From positions 1 through 64,000 of the forward strand of contig CAZOAZ010000003.1 in assembly GCA_964577955.1 (NCBI GenBank): a stretch of 64,000 nt of DNA, given 5' to 3'. Shown here piece after piece: positions 1-9,800 of this stretch. Under the pieces are notes generated by a model. It was not told the DNA's origin and did not search any database. It was given only the letters and a program-made list of their open reading frames with translations. Made by a program: the position numbers and the translations under genes. The stretch's first letter is position 1; every line of letters begins with the position of its first letter. The stretch is from CADEEX01 sp964577955 (GTDB lineage Bacteria; Acidobacteriota; Vicinamibacteria; Vicinamibacterales; CAVVIG01).

Positions 1-467
1 ACGCATCATCGAAAACGCATTGACGTGGAGAGCCGCTTCATAGAAGCTCGCAGAGACCGCAGAATCTCTTCATCCAGAAAGGAAGCTCTGCGAATTCTGC
101 GGTCTCGTTGTGAAGCTACGAAATGCAGATCGTGCGCGAACAGGGCAAGTGGCTGATTCACAGCCGGAAACCGGTGTGCTGCCGTTTCACTTTGCCAATC
201 CCGCCAGCGGGCAGATGCCGCCGGCGGTCACCGGGACGACGCGTTACTGGAAGGGCAACTGGTCCACCGAGGAATTCGGCCAGACGGGTGTCCGACCGGT
301 GGGGGAGTGGCGAAAGCCTTAAGAACGGTGCTAGGTTCAAGGTTCTAAGTTCAAGGTGCGGGTTCTACTGGAGGACACAATGAAACGAGCCACGCTGTTC
401 CACGCGCGAAGGGACATCATGCGCGTCGGCATGTGGCTCCTATGAGCAGGAGTTCGCCCTCAGCGCC
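1..467. other. Region without a convincing gene
   Basis: Besides the R1 repeat this stretch holds short open frames only. A 21-codon frame at 380-445 has a good ribosome site (GGAGGACACA) but ends after MRVGMWLL. A repeat-like run with AGGTTCAAGGTTCTAAG lies near 330-352. The open frame at 110-322 reads somewhat like a protein (TGTTRYWKGNWSTEEFGQTG) but has no recognisable family or clear start; it may be a gene remnant. Confidence 0.4.
36..115. repeat. Palindromic extragenic repeat, family R1 (diverged copy)
   Basis: An imperfect foldback. The left arm begins CTTCATAGAAGCTCGCAGAG and the right arm ends CTCGTTGTGAAG. Better copies lie at 23487-23568 and 30136-30215. All three are intergenic and about 80 bp long, with CGCAGAG/CTCTGCG-type inner arms. 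Confidence 0.6.
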
Positions 468-668
468 TTGCAGACGAGCAGCATGACGAACACGTTTGTC
501 ACGCCCAACGGGGTGGGCGTGAACGGCAATTACGTCAACTTCCTTCGTGGCGTCCTTTCATCCCGCAGCATTCGCCTGCGTGCCAACGGGCCACGGGATC
601 CGGTCATCGTGCTCAGGAACGGCGAGCCGGTCGCGGTGCTCATGCCAGTCGTCCTGCCGCAGCGGTGA
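468..668 (+). pseudogene. Possible Phd/YefM-type antitoxin remnant
   Basis: A 66-residue frame opening with a TTG codon. Its C-terminal part, about residues 43-62 (DPVIVLRNGEPVAVLMPV), resembles the end of the Phd/YefM antitoxin fold, where a strand with RNGxPVAVL is typical. The usual N-terminal DNA-binding segment is not recognisable. The reading frame stays open upstream to about 414 with no ATG, and a separate 21-codon frame with a good ribosome site lies just upstream, so a frameshifted or decayed gene is likely. No toxin gene is adjacent. The family assignment is tentative. Confidence 0.3.
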
Positions 669-672
669 CATC

Positions 673-1146
673 ATGCATGGGAAGACTCGAGCGCTGATGC
701 TTGTCGCCATTCTGTCAGTGGTGGGCGCGTCCGTGGCCACGGGAGCGGCGCAGTCAGGAGCCACCCGCGCCTGCGCGCTGCTGACGCGAGAGCTCATCCT
801 CAGAGTGACGCCGTTGTCCGGCCGCGCGCGCGACGTCGGGTTGGCGATTCCGCCAGAGGGAGGCGCTCTGGGGTCCGCAGGATCCGAGTGCACCTACGGC
901 GGCGTTACGCTGCAACTCGATCCGTTTCCCTGGTCCACCGTCACTCGAGAACAGCTCACGCCGGTCGGCGGGGTTGGCGATGCCGCGTTCTTCCGGAGCA
1001 ACCGCGACGAATATGCCGAGCTCTTCGTGCGCAGCGGCGCTCATGTGATCACGATTCAAATGGACGTCCCGACGGGGAAGAGCGCGGCGTCGATTCAGTC
1101 GAACGCCGTCGCGCTGGCGAAAGAGCTGCTGCCCCAGATCAAGTAG
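673..1146 (+). CDS. Small secreted protein, DUF3558-like
   Basis: 157 residues starting at the ATG at 673. The N-terminus MHGKTRALMLVAILSVVGAS is a signal peptide, with likely cleavage after ATGAAQ near residue 25. The mature part begins with CALLT, a second Cys follows at SECTYGG, and then a compact alpha/beta domain runs to LLPQIK. The Cys-Ala-Leu-Leu-Thr opening and length resemble DUF3558-type exported proteins. A protein cut by the window end at 64000 has the same CALLT opening. Function is unknown. The DUF call rests on motif resemblance only. Confidence 0.65.
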   Translation: MHGKTRALMLVAILSVVGASVATGAAQSGATRACALLTRELILRVTPLSGRARDVGLAIPPEGGALGSAGSECTYGGVTLQLDPFPWSTVTREQLTPVGGVGDAAFFRSNRDEYAELFVRSGAHVITIQMDVPTGKSAASIQSNAVALAKELLPQIK

Positions 1147-1197
1147 GTTCTGGCCTTCGAACCACATCCCGGCTTTCCGCCGTCTAACCGTGTGGCG

Positions 1198-2109
1198 ATG
1201 AATCGACGCCGGTTTCTCACGAAGAGCGCTGCGGGGGTCGGAGGGTTTTCGGCGCTCGCGGCGGTTGGGGCGTACGCGGCGGTCGATCGTTCGATTGCGG
1301 CGGCTCGGACGCCGGTGCCGGCGGAGTGGCCTGACAACGGCATCACGGCCGCATGGCTGGGCCACGCCACCGTCCTCATCAACTTCTACGGCGTCCGCAT
1401 CCTCACCGATCCGGTGCTGTTCCGTCGCATCGGCATCGACGCCTGGATCGGGTCGATCGGTCCCAAACGCCTGACCGCGCCTGCCTTGACGCCCGCCGAT
1501 CTCCCCGACATCGACCTCGTCGTCGTGTCGCACGCGCACTTCGATCATCTGGACACGCCGTCGCTCGCGGCAATCCCCGGACGGCCCGCGGTGGTGTCCG
1601 CACGAAAGACGGCGGATCTGTTCCCACGGCGGCGTTACCCCGGCGTGCATGAACTCGGCTGGTCGAAGTCGGTTCGCATCGACACCGCGCGTGGCGATGT
1701 GGAGGTGACCGCTCTGGAGGTAAAGCACTGGGGCGCGCGTCTCCAGACCGACAGATATCGCGGCTACAACGGCTACGTGCTCCGCCGTGAAGGGCGCGCG
1801 CTGCTGTTTGGCGGAGACACCGCGCAGACGCCGCTCTTCTCGTCGCATCGCCGCTACGGTCCCTTCGAAGCGGCGATCATGCCGATCGGCGCCTACGATC
1901 CGTGGATCTACAACCACTGCACGCCGGAGCAGTCGGTGGCGATGGCGAATGCCGCAGGCGGGCGGCTCTTCATTCCCATCCACCATCAGACGTTTCAGTT
2001 GAGCCGCGAAGGGTTCACAGAACCGATCGAGCGCACCGAAGCGGCGCTCGCTCACGAGCCAGAGAGACTGGCGCTGAGGCATATCGGGGAAACCATCCGG
2101 ATTGGATGA
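1198..2109 (+). CDS. Tat-exported metallo-beta-lactamase-fold hydrolase (UlaG/NAPE-PLD-like)
   Basis: 303 residues. The N-terminus MNRRRFLTKSAAGVGGFSAL is a Tat signal with RRRFL, so the protein is probably exported folded with its metals. The HxHxDH metal motif is at residues 112-117 (SHAHFDHLD). Later elements are GGDT in the middle and FIPIHHQTF near the end. The WLGHATVLINFYGVRILTDP opening is typical of the UlaG/NAPE-PLD branch of this superfamily. The start at 1198 was chosen over the GTG at 1192 because it puts the Tat motif in the usual position. The substrate cannot be told from sequence. Confidence 0.85.
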   Translation: MNRRRFLTKSAAGVGGFSALAAVGAYAAVDRSIAAARTPVPAEWPDNGITAAWLGHATVLINFYGVRILTDPVLFRRIGIDAWIGSIGPKRLTAPALTPADLPDIDLVVVSHAHFDHLDTPSLAAIPGRPAVVSARKTADLFPRRRYPGVHELGWSKSVRIDTARGDVEVTALEVKHWGARLQTDRYRGYNGYVLRREGRALLFGGDTAQTPLFSSHRRYGPFEAAIMPIGAYDPWIYNHCTPEQSVAMANAAGGRLFIPIHHQTFQLSREGFTEPIERTEAALAHEPERLALRHIGETIRIG

Positions 2110-2226
2110 GCTGTGGCCGGCACCGTGGGGATTTTTTCGGCGATCGGGTCGGAAATTCCGCGTGGGTTGCGAGGATGAAGGACGGCCGGCCGTTGGTGAC
2201 GTGACGCCCGGGCACTGGAATGGTGC

Positions 2227-3462
2227 TTGCTCTGCGCTCCCCTCGTGCACACGGCAGCCGATGAACTCCAGCTTCCGCCGCTCCGCGAGCGGACGCGGCG
2301 GCGGCGCGGGCTGGTGGTCGTCACGCTCGCCGCTCTCGGAGTGGCGGCGGTCGCCTTCCTCGCGTGGCCGAAACCGGCCGGCGAACGGTATCGCACGGTG
2401 CCGCTCGCGCGCCGCTCGATCGTCCGCGTCGTCGACGCCACCGGGCGCCTCGCGGTCGCGGGGCGCGTCGAGGTCGCTCCAGTCGTGGCTGGCCGCATCG
2501 TCCAGATCCTGGTCACTTCTGGCGTCCGGGTGAAGAAGGGGCAGTTGCTCGCCAAGCTCGACGACCGGGCCCAGCATCTCGCGCTCGGCGAAGCCCGCGC
2601 CGGCCAACGCGCCGCCGCCGGGCGCGTCGCGGAAGCGCGCATTGCCCGCGACGCCGCGGTCGAAGAACAGCGTCACATCGAACAACTGGTCCCGCGCGGT
2701 CTGGCCAGCGCGCAGGACGCAGTCGCCGCTCGAACCGCCGCCGACCGCGCTGCGGCGCTGCTGGCTGCCGCACAGGCGGAGGAGGCCGCCGCATCCGAAC
2801 GCGCCGCCGCGGTGGCGCTCGGCGACGACGCGCACGACATCGTCGCGCCCACCGACGGCATCGTGCTCAAAGCGCCGGAGACGGTTGGCATGATGGTCGA
2901 CTCCGGGCACGGTCCGCTCTTCGTGATCGGCGCTTCGCTGGACACGCTGCGGGTCGATGCACACGTCAACGAGGCCGACATCGCCCAGGTCCGCGTCGGG
3001 CAGACCGCGTACTTCGAGGTTCAGGGGTTGCCGGGCCGTCGTTTCGATGCACACGTCGAACGGATGGCCCTCGAGCCGGATCTCCTGGACGGCGTCGTCC
3101 ACTATCCCGTGACGTTCGGCGCGGTGAATCCCGACCGCGTGCTCCTGCCGGGCATGAGCGTGCTCGTCCACCTTGAAGTCGCGCGTGCCGACAACGTCTT
3201 CGCGGTGCACGAGGCGGCGCTGCGCTACACGCCAGAGGATGCCGCGGCGGCGCCGCCGCGCGCGCGGTTGTGGCGGCGAGTGGCGCCGGCCCGCGTCGAA
3301 CCGGTGCGCGTCGTCGCCGGGGTGTCCGACGGCGCGTTCACGGAGATGACCGCGGCGGACGGCGAAACGTTGCGCGAAGGCGACTTGATCGCGATCGGAC
3401 TGCTCAACCCCGAGCCGAGCACGCTCGGCATGCCGTCGATCACGCTCGGCAGGAAGCCGTAG
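2227..3462 (+). CDS. Periplasmic adaptor of a MacAB-TolC-like exporter (HlyD/MacA family)
   Basis: About 411 residues. One membrane segment lies near residues 33-49 (LVVVTLAALGVAAVAFLAW), followed by a barrel/lipoyl half (VAPVVAGRIVQILVTSG), an Ala-rich coiled coil at about 115-205, the second lipoyl half (IVAPTDGIVLKAPETVG) and beta-barrel domains. The family bridges the inner-membrane ABC pump and the outer-membrane channel. There is no ATG before the membrane segment: TTG 2227 or GTG 2245 are the candidates and neither has a clear ribosome site, so the start is uncertain. It is first in a run with the ATPase, permease and TolC-like genes. Confidence 0.85.
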   Translation: MLCAPLVHTAADELQLPPLRERTRRRRGLVVVTLAALGVAAVAFLAWPKPAGERYRTVPLARRSIVRVVDATGRLAVAGRVEVAPVVAGRIVQILVTSGVRVKKGQLLAKLDDRAQHLALGEARAGQRAAAGRVAEARIARDAAVEEQRHIEQLVPRGLASAQDAVAARTAADRAAALLAAAQAEEAAASERAAAVALGDDAHDIVAPTDGIVLKAPETVGMMVDSGHGPLFVIGASLDTLRVDAHVNEADIAQVRVGQTAYFEVQGLPGRRFDAHVERMALEPDLLDGVVHYPVTFGAVNPDRVLLPGMSVLVHLEVARADNVFAVHEAALRYTPEDAAAAPPRARLWRRVAPARVEPVRVVAGVSDGAFTEMTAADGETLREGDLIAIGLLNPEPSTLGMPSITLGRKP

Positions 3463-3467
3463 CCGCC

Positions 3468-4178
3468 ATGACGCCGTCGATTATCGAGATTGAGCGGATT
3501 GAAAAGGCGTACGGCGAAGCGCCGGTCCATGTCCCGGTGCTGCGCGGTATCGACCTGACGATTCCGTACGGCGACGTGGTGGCGCTCACCGGACCATCCG
3601 GATCGGGAAAGTCGACGCTCCTCAATATCCTCGGCTGCCTCGATCGTCCGTCGAAGGGCCGCTACCGGCTGGGCGGCCGCGATGTCTCGGATCTCGATCG
3701 CGAAGAGCAGGCGTGGGTGCGTCTGCACTACGTCGGCTTCATTTTCCAGTCGTTTCATCTGTTGCGCGACGCCAGCGCGCTCGAGAACGTCGCGCTGCCG
3801 CTCTACTATGCCGGCATCACGCGCGGCGAGCGCGAGGCGCGGGCGGAGGCGCTGCTGCGGCGGGTCGGCCTCGGCGACCGACTCGACCACCGCCCCCACC
3901 AGCTCTCGGGCGGTCAGGCGCAGCGCGTGGCGATTGCGCGCGCGCTGGCCTGCCGTCCGAAGCTGCTGCTGGCCGACGAGCCGACCGGCGCGCTCGACTC
4001 GAAGAGCGGCCAGGCGGTGATGCATCTGCTGGCCGAACTCCACCAGGACGGCGGCGTCACCATCGTGCTGGTCACGCACGACCCGCAGGTCGCCGCGTTC
4101 GCGAAGCGCCAGATCGCGCTGTTCGACGGTCAGGTCGTTGGCGACGAAAGGTCGGGAAGCCATGGCCGTCCGTCGTAG
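3468..4178 (+). CDS. ABC transporter ATP-binding protein (MacB/LolD type)
   Basis: 236 residues with every ATPase motif: Walker A GPSGSGKST at 42-50, Q-loop FIFQSFHLL near 92-99, signature LSGGQAQR at 146-153, Walker B LLLADEP at 166-172, and the switch His in LVTHD. The sequence belongs to the LolD/MacB ATPase branch. The start lies 5 bp after the adaptor stop, and the end overlaps the permease start by 17 bp, so the genes are translationally coupled. It powers the permease encoded next, probably for export of a small molecule or lipophilic compound. Confidence 0.93.
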   Translation: MTPSIIEIERIEKAYGEAPVHVPVLRGIDLTIPYGDVVALTGPSGSGKSTLLNILGCLDRPSKGRYRLGGRDVSDLDREEQAWVRLHYVGFIFQSFHLLRDASALENVALPLYYAGITRGEREARAEALLRRVGLGDRLDHRPHQLSGGQAQRVAIARALACRPKLLLADEPTGALDSKSGQAVMHLLAELHQDGGVTIVLVTHDPQVAAFAKRQIALFDGQVVGDERSGSHGRPS

Positions 4179-5382
4179 CGAGATCGTCCACGCCGCGCTG
4201 CAGGTGGTCGTCCGCAACAAGGCGCGGAGCGCACTGACCGTCCTTGGCCTGGCGATCGGCGTCGGCGCGTTCATCGCGATGGTGGCCTTCGGCGAAGGCG
4301 CCCGCTCGTCGGTGGTGTCGCAATTCGAACGCCTCGGCATCAATCTGCTCCGCATCCGCGTTCGCTTCGTCGGCATCCAGGTCGAACTGAAGCCGTCGCG
4401 GCCGATCAGCGACGGCGACGTCCAGGCGCTGGCCCGCGAAACCACGACGCTCAGCGACATCGTCCCGCTTCGCCGCAAGAACGACGATGTGGTGTTCGCC
4501 GGCGTACCGTATCGCGGATCGATCTTCGGCGTGACGCCGGGCTACTTGGCGCTCCACGACTTTCAGATTGCGGGCGGTGGCATGTTCGACGAGATCGATG
4601 TGTCGCAACACGCCAAGGTCTGCGTGCTCGGCCAGACGCCGATCAAGGCGCTGTTCGGCGCCGAGGATCCGCTCGGTGCCACGTTGACCATCGGCGGGAA
4701 GCTGCCCTGCCGCGTGCTCGGCGTGCTGGCGCCGAAAGGGTTGTCGACCGGTGGCGGCGATCTCGACGATCTGGTGCTGATGCCGGTGACGACGGTCAGC
4801 ACCTACTTGAGCAGCCCGGCCGACGGTTATACCGCGGTGGAGATGCGTCCGGCCAGTCCGGCGCTGCTGTCAGCGGCACGCGCGGAGATCGTCGACGTGC
4901 TGCGCCGGCGGCACCGTCTCGAGCCCGCGGACCCGAACGATTTCGACGTAATCAGTCCCGACGACGAGACGCGCATCGCCAACGAGACGGCGACGATCCT
5001 GGCCGGACTGCTGGCCGGCATTTCAGCAGTCTCGCTGATCGTCGGCGGCATCGGCATCATGAACATCCTGCTCGTGTCCGTGGCCGAGCGGACCTACGAG
5101 ATCGGGATTCGCGCCGCGATCGGCGCGTCGCCGCGCCAGGTGCTGACGCAGTTCATGGCCGAAGCGCTGGTGCTCTCGATTCTCGGTTCGGTCGCCGGGG
5201 CCGCGCTTGGCGTCGGTGCGGCCGTGGGTGTCGCCGGTTACATGGGATGGGACAACGGCACCTCGGTCCCGGTCGTCGCTTTCGCGATGTTCTTCGGCTT
5301 GTCGGTCGGTCTTGTCTTCGGCTATCTCCCGGCGCGGCGCGCGGCGCTGCTCGATCCGATCCGCGCGCTGCGGCACGAATGA
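4162..5382 (+). CDS. ABC permease, MacB/FtsX family
   Basis: 406 residues. The N-terminal membrane helix (ARSALTVLGLAIGVGAFIAM) is followed by a periplasmic MacB_PCD domain of about 230 residues and three C-terminal helices, one in VSLIVGGIGIMNILLVSVAE and one in FFGLSVGLVFGYLPARRAAL. GIGIMNILLVSVxERxxEIGIR is the FtsX-type hallmark (residues near 295-316). Unlike E. coli MacB, the ATPase is a separate protein. It overlaps the ATPase gene, and the TolC-like gene follows 10 bp downstream, giving a complete tripartite pump. Confidence 0.93.
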   Translation: MAVRRSEIVHAALQVVVRNKARSALTVLGLAIGVGAFIAMVAFGEGARSSVVSQFERLGINLLRIRVRFVGIQVELKPSRPISDGDVQALARETTTLSDIVPLRRKNDDVVFAGVPYRGSIFGVTPGYLALHDFQIAGGGMFDEIDVSQHAKVCVLGQTPIKALFGAEDPLGATLTIGGKLPCRVLGVLAPKGLSTGGGDLDDLVLMPVTTVSTYLSSPADGYTAVEMRPASPALLSAARAEIVDVLRRRHRLEPADPNDFDVISPDDETRIANETATILAGLLAGISAVSLIVGGIGIMNILLVSVAERTYEIGIRAAIGASPRQVLTQFMAEALVLSILGSVAGAALGVGAAVGVAGYMGWDNGTSVPVVAFAMFFGLSVGLVFGYLPARRAALLDPIRALRHE

Positions 5383-5392
5383 CCCGGTTCTT

Positions 5393-6751
5393 ATGACTTG
5401 GACCTCCATCCGCTTTCGTGCCGCGCTCGCGGCCCTGTGGCTCGCGGCCGTCGTGGCGCCGCAGATTCATGCGCAGGGATCGACCGTCACGCTGGCGGCG
5501 CTGGAGCAGCAGGCGCTGGCGTCGCGCCAGACGCTCGCCGCACGGCAGGCTCGCCTGCGCGGTGCGGCGGCTGAAGTCGAGCGCCGGCGGAGCGCGATGC
5601 GCCCGAGCCTCGAGCTGGGCGGCAGTCTGGCGTTCTCGCCGGGCGGTGCGCTCGAGCGAGTCGCGGCCGCGGACCTGGATCCGGCGCACGACATCCTCGT
5701 CGAGGGCGTCCGCGCGTTCACCGACCGCAACGCCTTTGCGCCGCAAGCCCGCTACGGCGCGGTCGTGAGCCTGACGAAGAGCCTGTACGATTTCGGCCGC
5801 ACATCGCTCGCGATCGAGGCGGCGCGCGCCGAGGAAGCTGCGGCGACCGCCGATCATCGCGCGGCGCGGCGCCAGGTGCTGGAAGAGGTGCGGGGAGCCT
5901 ATCTGACGTGGCTGGCGGCGAGCGAGCTGGCGGCGATCAGCGACCAAGCGGTCGCTGATGCGCTGGCACGGCTCCGGCGCGTGCAGGACCTCGTTCGTGA
6001 AGGGCTGAAGCCCGCCGCCGACATCACGCCGGTCGCGTCAGACGAGGCGCTGGCCAGGCTCGACGCCGCGCGGGCACGGGCCGACGTGGAGAGTGCGCGC
6101 ATCATGCTCGACGCGGCGGTGGGCGGCGGATTGCCGCTCGATGCGAGGCCCGACGGCAGCATTCTGCGCATCGATCAGGCGACGCCTCTGGGCGGCGAGC
6201 GGCGGCCCGAGGTCTCCGCAGACGCCGCGGCGGTGGCGCTCGAACGTCAGAGCGAGGCCGCGCGGGCAACGGCGAGTCTCCACGAACGGCAGCGCGCACC
6301 GGTGATCGCGACTGAGGCGCAGCTGGGCCTGCGCGCGCAGAATCCGCTGCTCGGCGACGGCGTGTCAGGCGCGGTGCCGGTATTTGGCGTCGGTCTGTCG
6401 GTGCGCATTCCGCTGGCGGATGGCGGCAGCGCCCGCGCCATGGCCACCGTCGCCCGTGCCCAGGCCGACGAACTCGCCGCGCGCGCCCTGGAGCTGACCC
6501 AGGCACGGCAGACAGCGCGGCGTCAGGCCGAGGCTGACGGCGCCGCCGCCGAACTGCGGCGGCGCATTGCCCGTGAACTTCTGGCACTTTCGGACACGCG
6601 CGTGCGCGATGCCGAGGAGCGCTACGAACTCGCCGGCGGTCGGGTCGAAGCGATCGCCGACGCGACGGCCATGCGCCGCCGCGCCAGCCTGGAGAGCGTG
6701 CTCGCTGAGATCGCGGCGGCCCGCGCCCGTTTCACGCTCCAGGATTGGTGA
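5393..6751 (+). CDS. TolC-family outer-membrane efflux protein
   Basis: 452 residues. A signal peptide ends at HAQG near residue 24. The rest is two repeated coiled-coil segments very rich in Ala, Arg and Glu, as in the helical barrel of outer-membrane efflux proteins; the segment YGAVVSLTKSLYDFGRTSLA and its later counterpart VGLSVRIPLADGGSARAMA mark the two structural repeats. It is last in the operon, is followed by a strong hairpin at 6799-6832, and would provide the channel through the outer membrane. Confidence 0.88.
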   Translation: MTWTSIRFRAALAALWLAAVVAPQIHAQGSTVTLAALEQQALASRQTLAARQARLRGAAAEVERRRSAMRPSLELGGSLAFSPGGALERVAAADLDPAHDILVEGVRAFTDRNAFAPQARYGAVVSLTKSLYDFGRTSLAIEAARAEEAAATADHRAARRQVLEEVRGAYLTWLAASELAAISDQAVADALARLRRVQDLVREGLKPAADITPVASDEALARLDAARARADVESARIMLDAAVGGGLPLDARPDGSILRIDQATPLGGERRPEVSADAAAVALERQSEAARATASLHERQRAPVIATEAQLGLRAQNPLLGDGVSGAVPVFGVGLSVRIPLADGGSARAMATVARAQADELAARALELTQARQTARRQAEADGAAAELRRRIARELLALSDTRVRDAEERYELAGGRVEAIADATAMRRRASLESVLAEIAAARARFTLQDW

Positions 6752-6798
6752 CGGCAGCGATATGCCGCATCGGTGGCGACGAATCGTGGTGAGAAAAC

Positions 6799-6832
6799 AA
6801 AAGGGGGAGGCGCTGGTGCGCCTCCCCCTTTT
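6799..6832. terminator. Bidirectional intrinsic terminator
   Basis: A perfect 15-bp stem (AAAAGGGGGAGGCGC, loop TGGT, then the complement ending in CTTTT). The A-tract on one side and T-tract on the other let it stop transcription from both the efflux operon on the plus strand and the TonB receptor gene converging on the minus strand. Confidence 0.92.
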
Positions 6833-6857
6833 CTTGCCCGAAAACGAATCGTCTCTT

Positions 6858-9800
6858 CTAGAAGCGAACCCGGAACCCGAGGAACATGTTCCGCGGGTTG
6901 AGCCACTGGAACTCGTCGAGGTAGCGAGTCGTGCCGCTGCCCGCCTGGAGATCCTGCAGTCGGATGGCGCCCTGGTTGTCGGTGACGTTGAAGATATCCA
7001 GGAACACCTCGCCGGTGAAATTGCCCATTTTACGAACGTACTGGATCCGCGCGTCGAACTGGCCCCAGCCGGGGTTCTGGACCGCGCCGATCACGCCGTC
7101 CGCCACCCAGAGGTCACTGACACCGTTGAAGTTGTACGGCGTCGTGACCTCGACCGGCAGACGCCGGCTGGAGGCGAACTGCGTCTGGTGCACAACCGTG
7201 CCCGAATTCCAGCGGTAGCTGCCACCCACTTCGACACCGAACTTCGTGGTGTACGAACCGCCGATCTTGAAGAGGTTATGGATGGTGCCGGTCACCACGC
7301 CATACATGTTGGGCGCGCGTGGATCGAGCCAGAGCACGTCGCCCGCGAAGTCGGCGTTGCCGTCCGAAATCGCGTTGCCCTTCGCGTCGAGGTAGGAGTA
7401 GGAACCGAGCAACTGCCACTGGCTCAGGTAGCGCTTACGGAACGTGATTTCGAGCCCGTTGTAGTTGCGCTCGCTGCCCGGCAGCGTGCCGAGGAAGAAG
7501 TTGGCTGCCGGATGGTTCGACGCCGTCCACCCGAAGTACTCCCAGCCCAGGAACAGCGTGTTCGGGTTGGTGATGTCACCGCCGAAGGAGGCCGGGTCCG
7601 TGTACAGGCCCGGATCGAAGTCTTCGAAGATGTCACGCGTCCGGCGGTGGTAGTACGCCGTCGAGAGGCTCATGCCCCAGCCGAGGTCGGCCTCGTACTG
7701 CAGCTGGAGTTCGTCGGTGTACGGCGTCTTCGTCGTCGGCGAGAAGAAACCGTCGATCACCGTCGGGCCGCCGCGGGTGCGGTAGGTGACCCACTGGTTG
7801 TTGATGTAGACCTGCTCGTCGCGCTGCTGACCGGTCGCCGTGCCGGCGAAGTTGGTCATGTCCATGCGGACCGGATCGTAGTAGCGGCCCCAGTATGCCG
7901 ACGCTTTCTGGCGACCGTCGCCGGTCAGGTCGTACACGACGCTCAAACGCGGCGCCCAATTCCAGTCGAAGGCGAAGGTCTGCGCGCCGGTGGTCGCGTA
8001 GTGGCTCCACTGCTCGGCGCGCAGGCCGAGGTTGAAGGTGAAGCGGTTCAGCGAGAACTGATCCTGGCCGAAGAACGAGTACCCCTTCACGCGGGTGTCC
8101 TGCGGTCCGGGCGCCGTCTGAATGATGCGGTAGTAGTTGATCTGCCCGTTCGGGTTGCCGGTGGTGCTGTTGAACGTCAGCGCCGTGTTCAGCTCGGCCG
8201 CCGTGATCGTCCCATTGCGGTCGGTATCGTACAGGTTGTAGAACGTCGCCCGGTTCGGCAGGCCGTTGATCGTGGTGATCAGGCCGTTGAAGTCTGACGC
8301 CGTGCTGGTGCGGAACTGCCGTGTCGTCCATCCCGAACCAGTCGAGATGAGACCCGCCGTCACGCCACCGCTCGCCAGGAACTGGTTGGAGATCGACGTG
8401 TACTGCGCGAGGTCGGGGCCGGTGTACTGGAGGTCGCGGTGGTCCTCATGGCGGGCCCACTCGAAGCCGCCCTTCAGCGTGTGCCGGTTCCGCCAGACGT
8501 GCTGGACCGAGGCCCGGAACTGGACTGTCGGGCGCGTCTCCGGGAAGTTCTGTCCGAAGCCACCGAGCTGTTCGTCGGCGAGCGTCCGCACCATCCCGGT
8601 CTGGAAGGCGACCGTGTTGCGCGATGTGTTCTCGACCGTGAAGTCGGAGATGGCCGCGTCGTGATAGCTGAAACCGGCATCGAAGAGCGTGTTGCTCATG
8701 ACGCGGTTGTAGCCCACCGTGAAATTGTTGCCACCCTGCTCACGGCGCCGGATCCGGCTGTTGGCGACGGTGCTGTCGGTGTCGGCGTCGCGTGTCTGCG
8801 GATCGTTGATGAAGGCGAAGGTCAACAGGCTGGAGTTTTCCGGCGAGTAGGTGATTTTCGCGAACCCCTGCTTGGCCGACGTTTCAGCCTGGCGGAGGAA
8901 CACAAGGGTGTCGGACGCGATCACGTCGCGCACGTCCTTCGTGGTGCGGAAGCTGCCGAAACCCCACAGCTTGTCCTTGACCAGCGGGCCGCCGATGGTG
9001 AACGCGGTGTCGCGGAAGCTGAACGTGGCGCCAGGGGCGTGCTGGTTTTCCGCGACGAACGACTCGTTGCGGAAGAAGTAGTTGGCGGAACCGCTGTAGC
9101 GGTTCGAACCCGACTTGGTGATCACCGTCGAGACGAGGCCGGCCGCGCCGACGTACTCAGCCGGAAGTCCGCCCGTGACGACCTTCTGTTCCTGAATGAT
9201 TTCGGTATTCAGGTTGGCGCCGAACGTGCCGGTGATCGGGTCGGTGACGTTGATCGATTCGAAGTAGTAGACGTTGTCGGTCGAACCGCCGATGTTGTCG
9301 GCGGTCGCCGAGTTTTCCTTGAAGTTCACGCCCGAACGCGACGCCGGGTTGCCGGTGTTCACGCCGCCCACTTGCCCGTCCGGCAATACGCCGGGCACGA
9401 GCTGCAGGTAGCTCTGGTAGGAACGGCCCGTCGGGAGCTTCTCGGTGAGCTGCAGCGTGATGTCGGTCGCCGACATCGCGCGCGTGACGTCCACGACCGG
9501 AGTCGAGACGGCGACGACGACCTGCTCGGTCACCGTGGTGAGCGACATTTGCAGGCGGAGGGTCGTGACCTGACCGCTGCGCACGAGGATGTGCAGCCGC
9601 TCATGATCGCGAAAGCCCACCAGCGTAGCTCGCACCGTGTAGTCGTTCGAGGGCGCGAGTGCTTCGATTGTCGCGACACCTTCACCATTGGTAATGGCCG
9701 TGCGCGCGGTCACCACGTCCGGGGCCGACACCGACACCGTCACGCCCGCGAGACGAAGACCCTGGGGATCTTCGAGGATGACGCTCATCGAGCCCGTTGT

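Noticed and set aside
754..3210. Long minus-strand open frame opposite the MBL and adaptor genes
   Set aside because: It is the mirror of GC-rich coding sequence: very rich in Arg, His and Asp, no recognised domain, and it runs across two clear plus-strand genes.
6567..8297. Long plus-strand open frame opposite the TonB receptor
   Set aside because: Shadow frame. The minus strand encodes a complete receptor with signal, plug and barrel, and this frame also crosses the terminator hairpin at 6799-6832.
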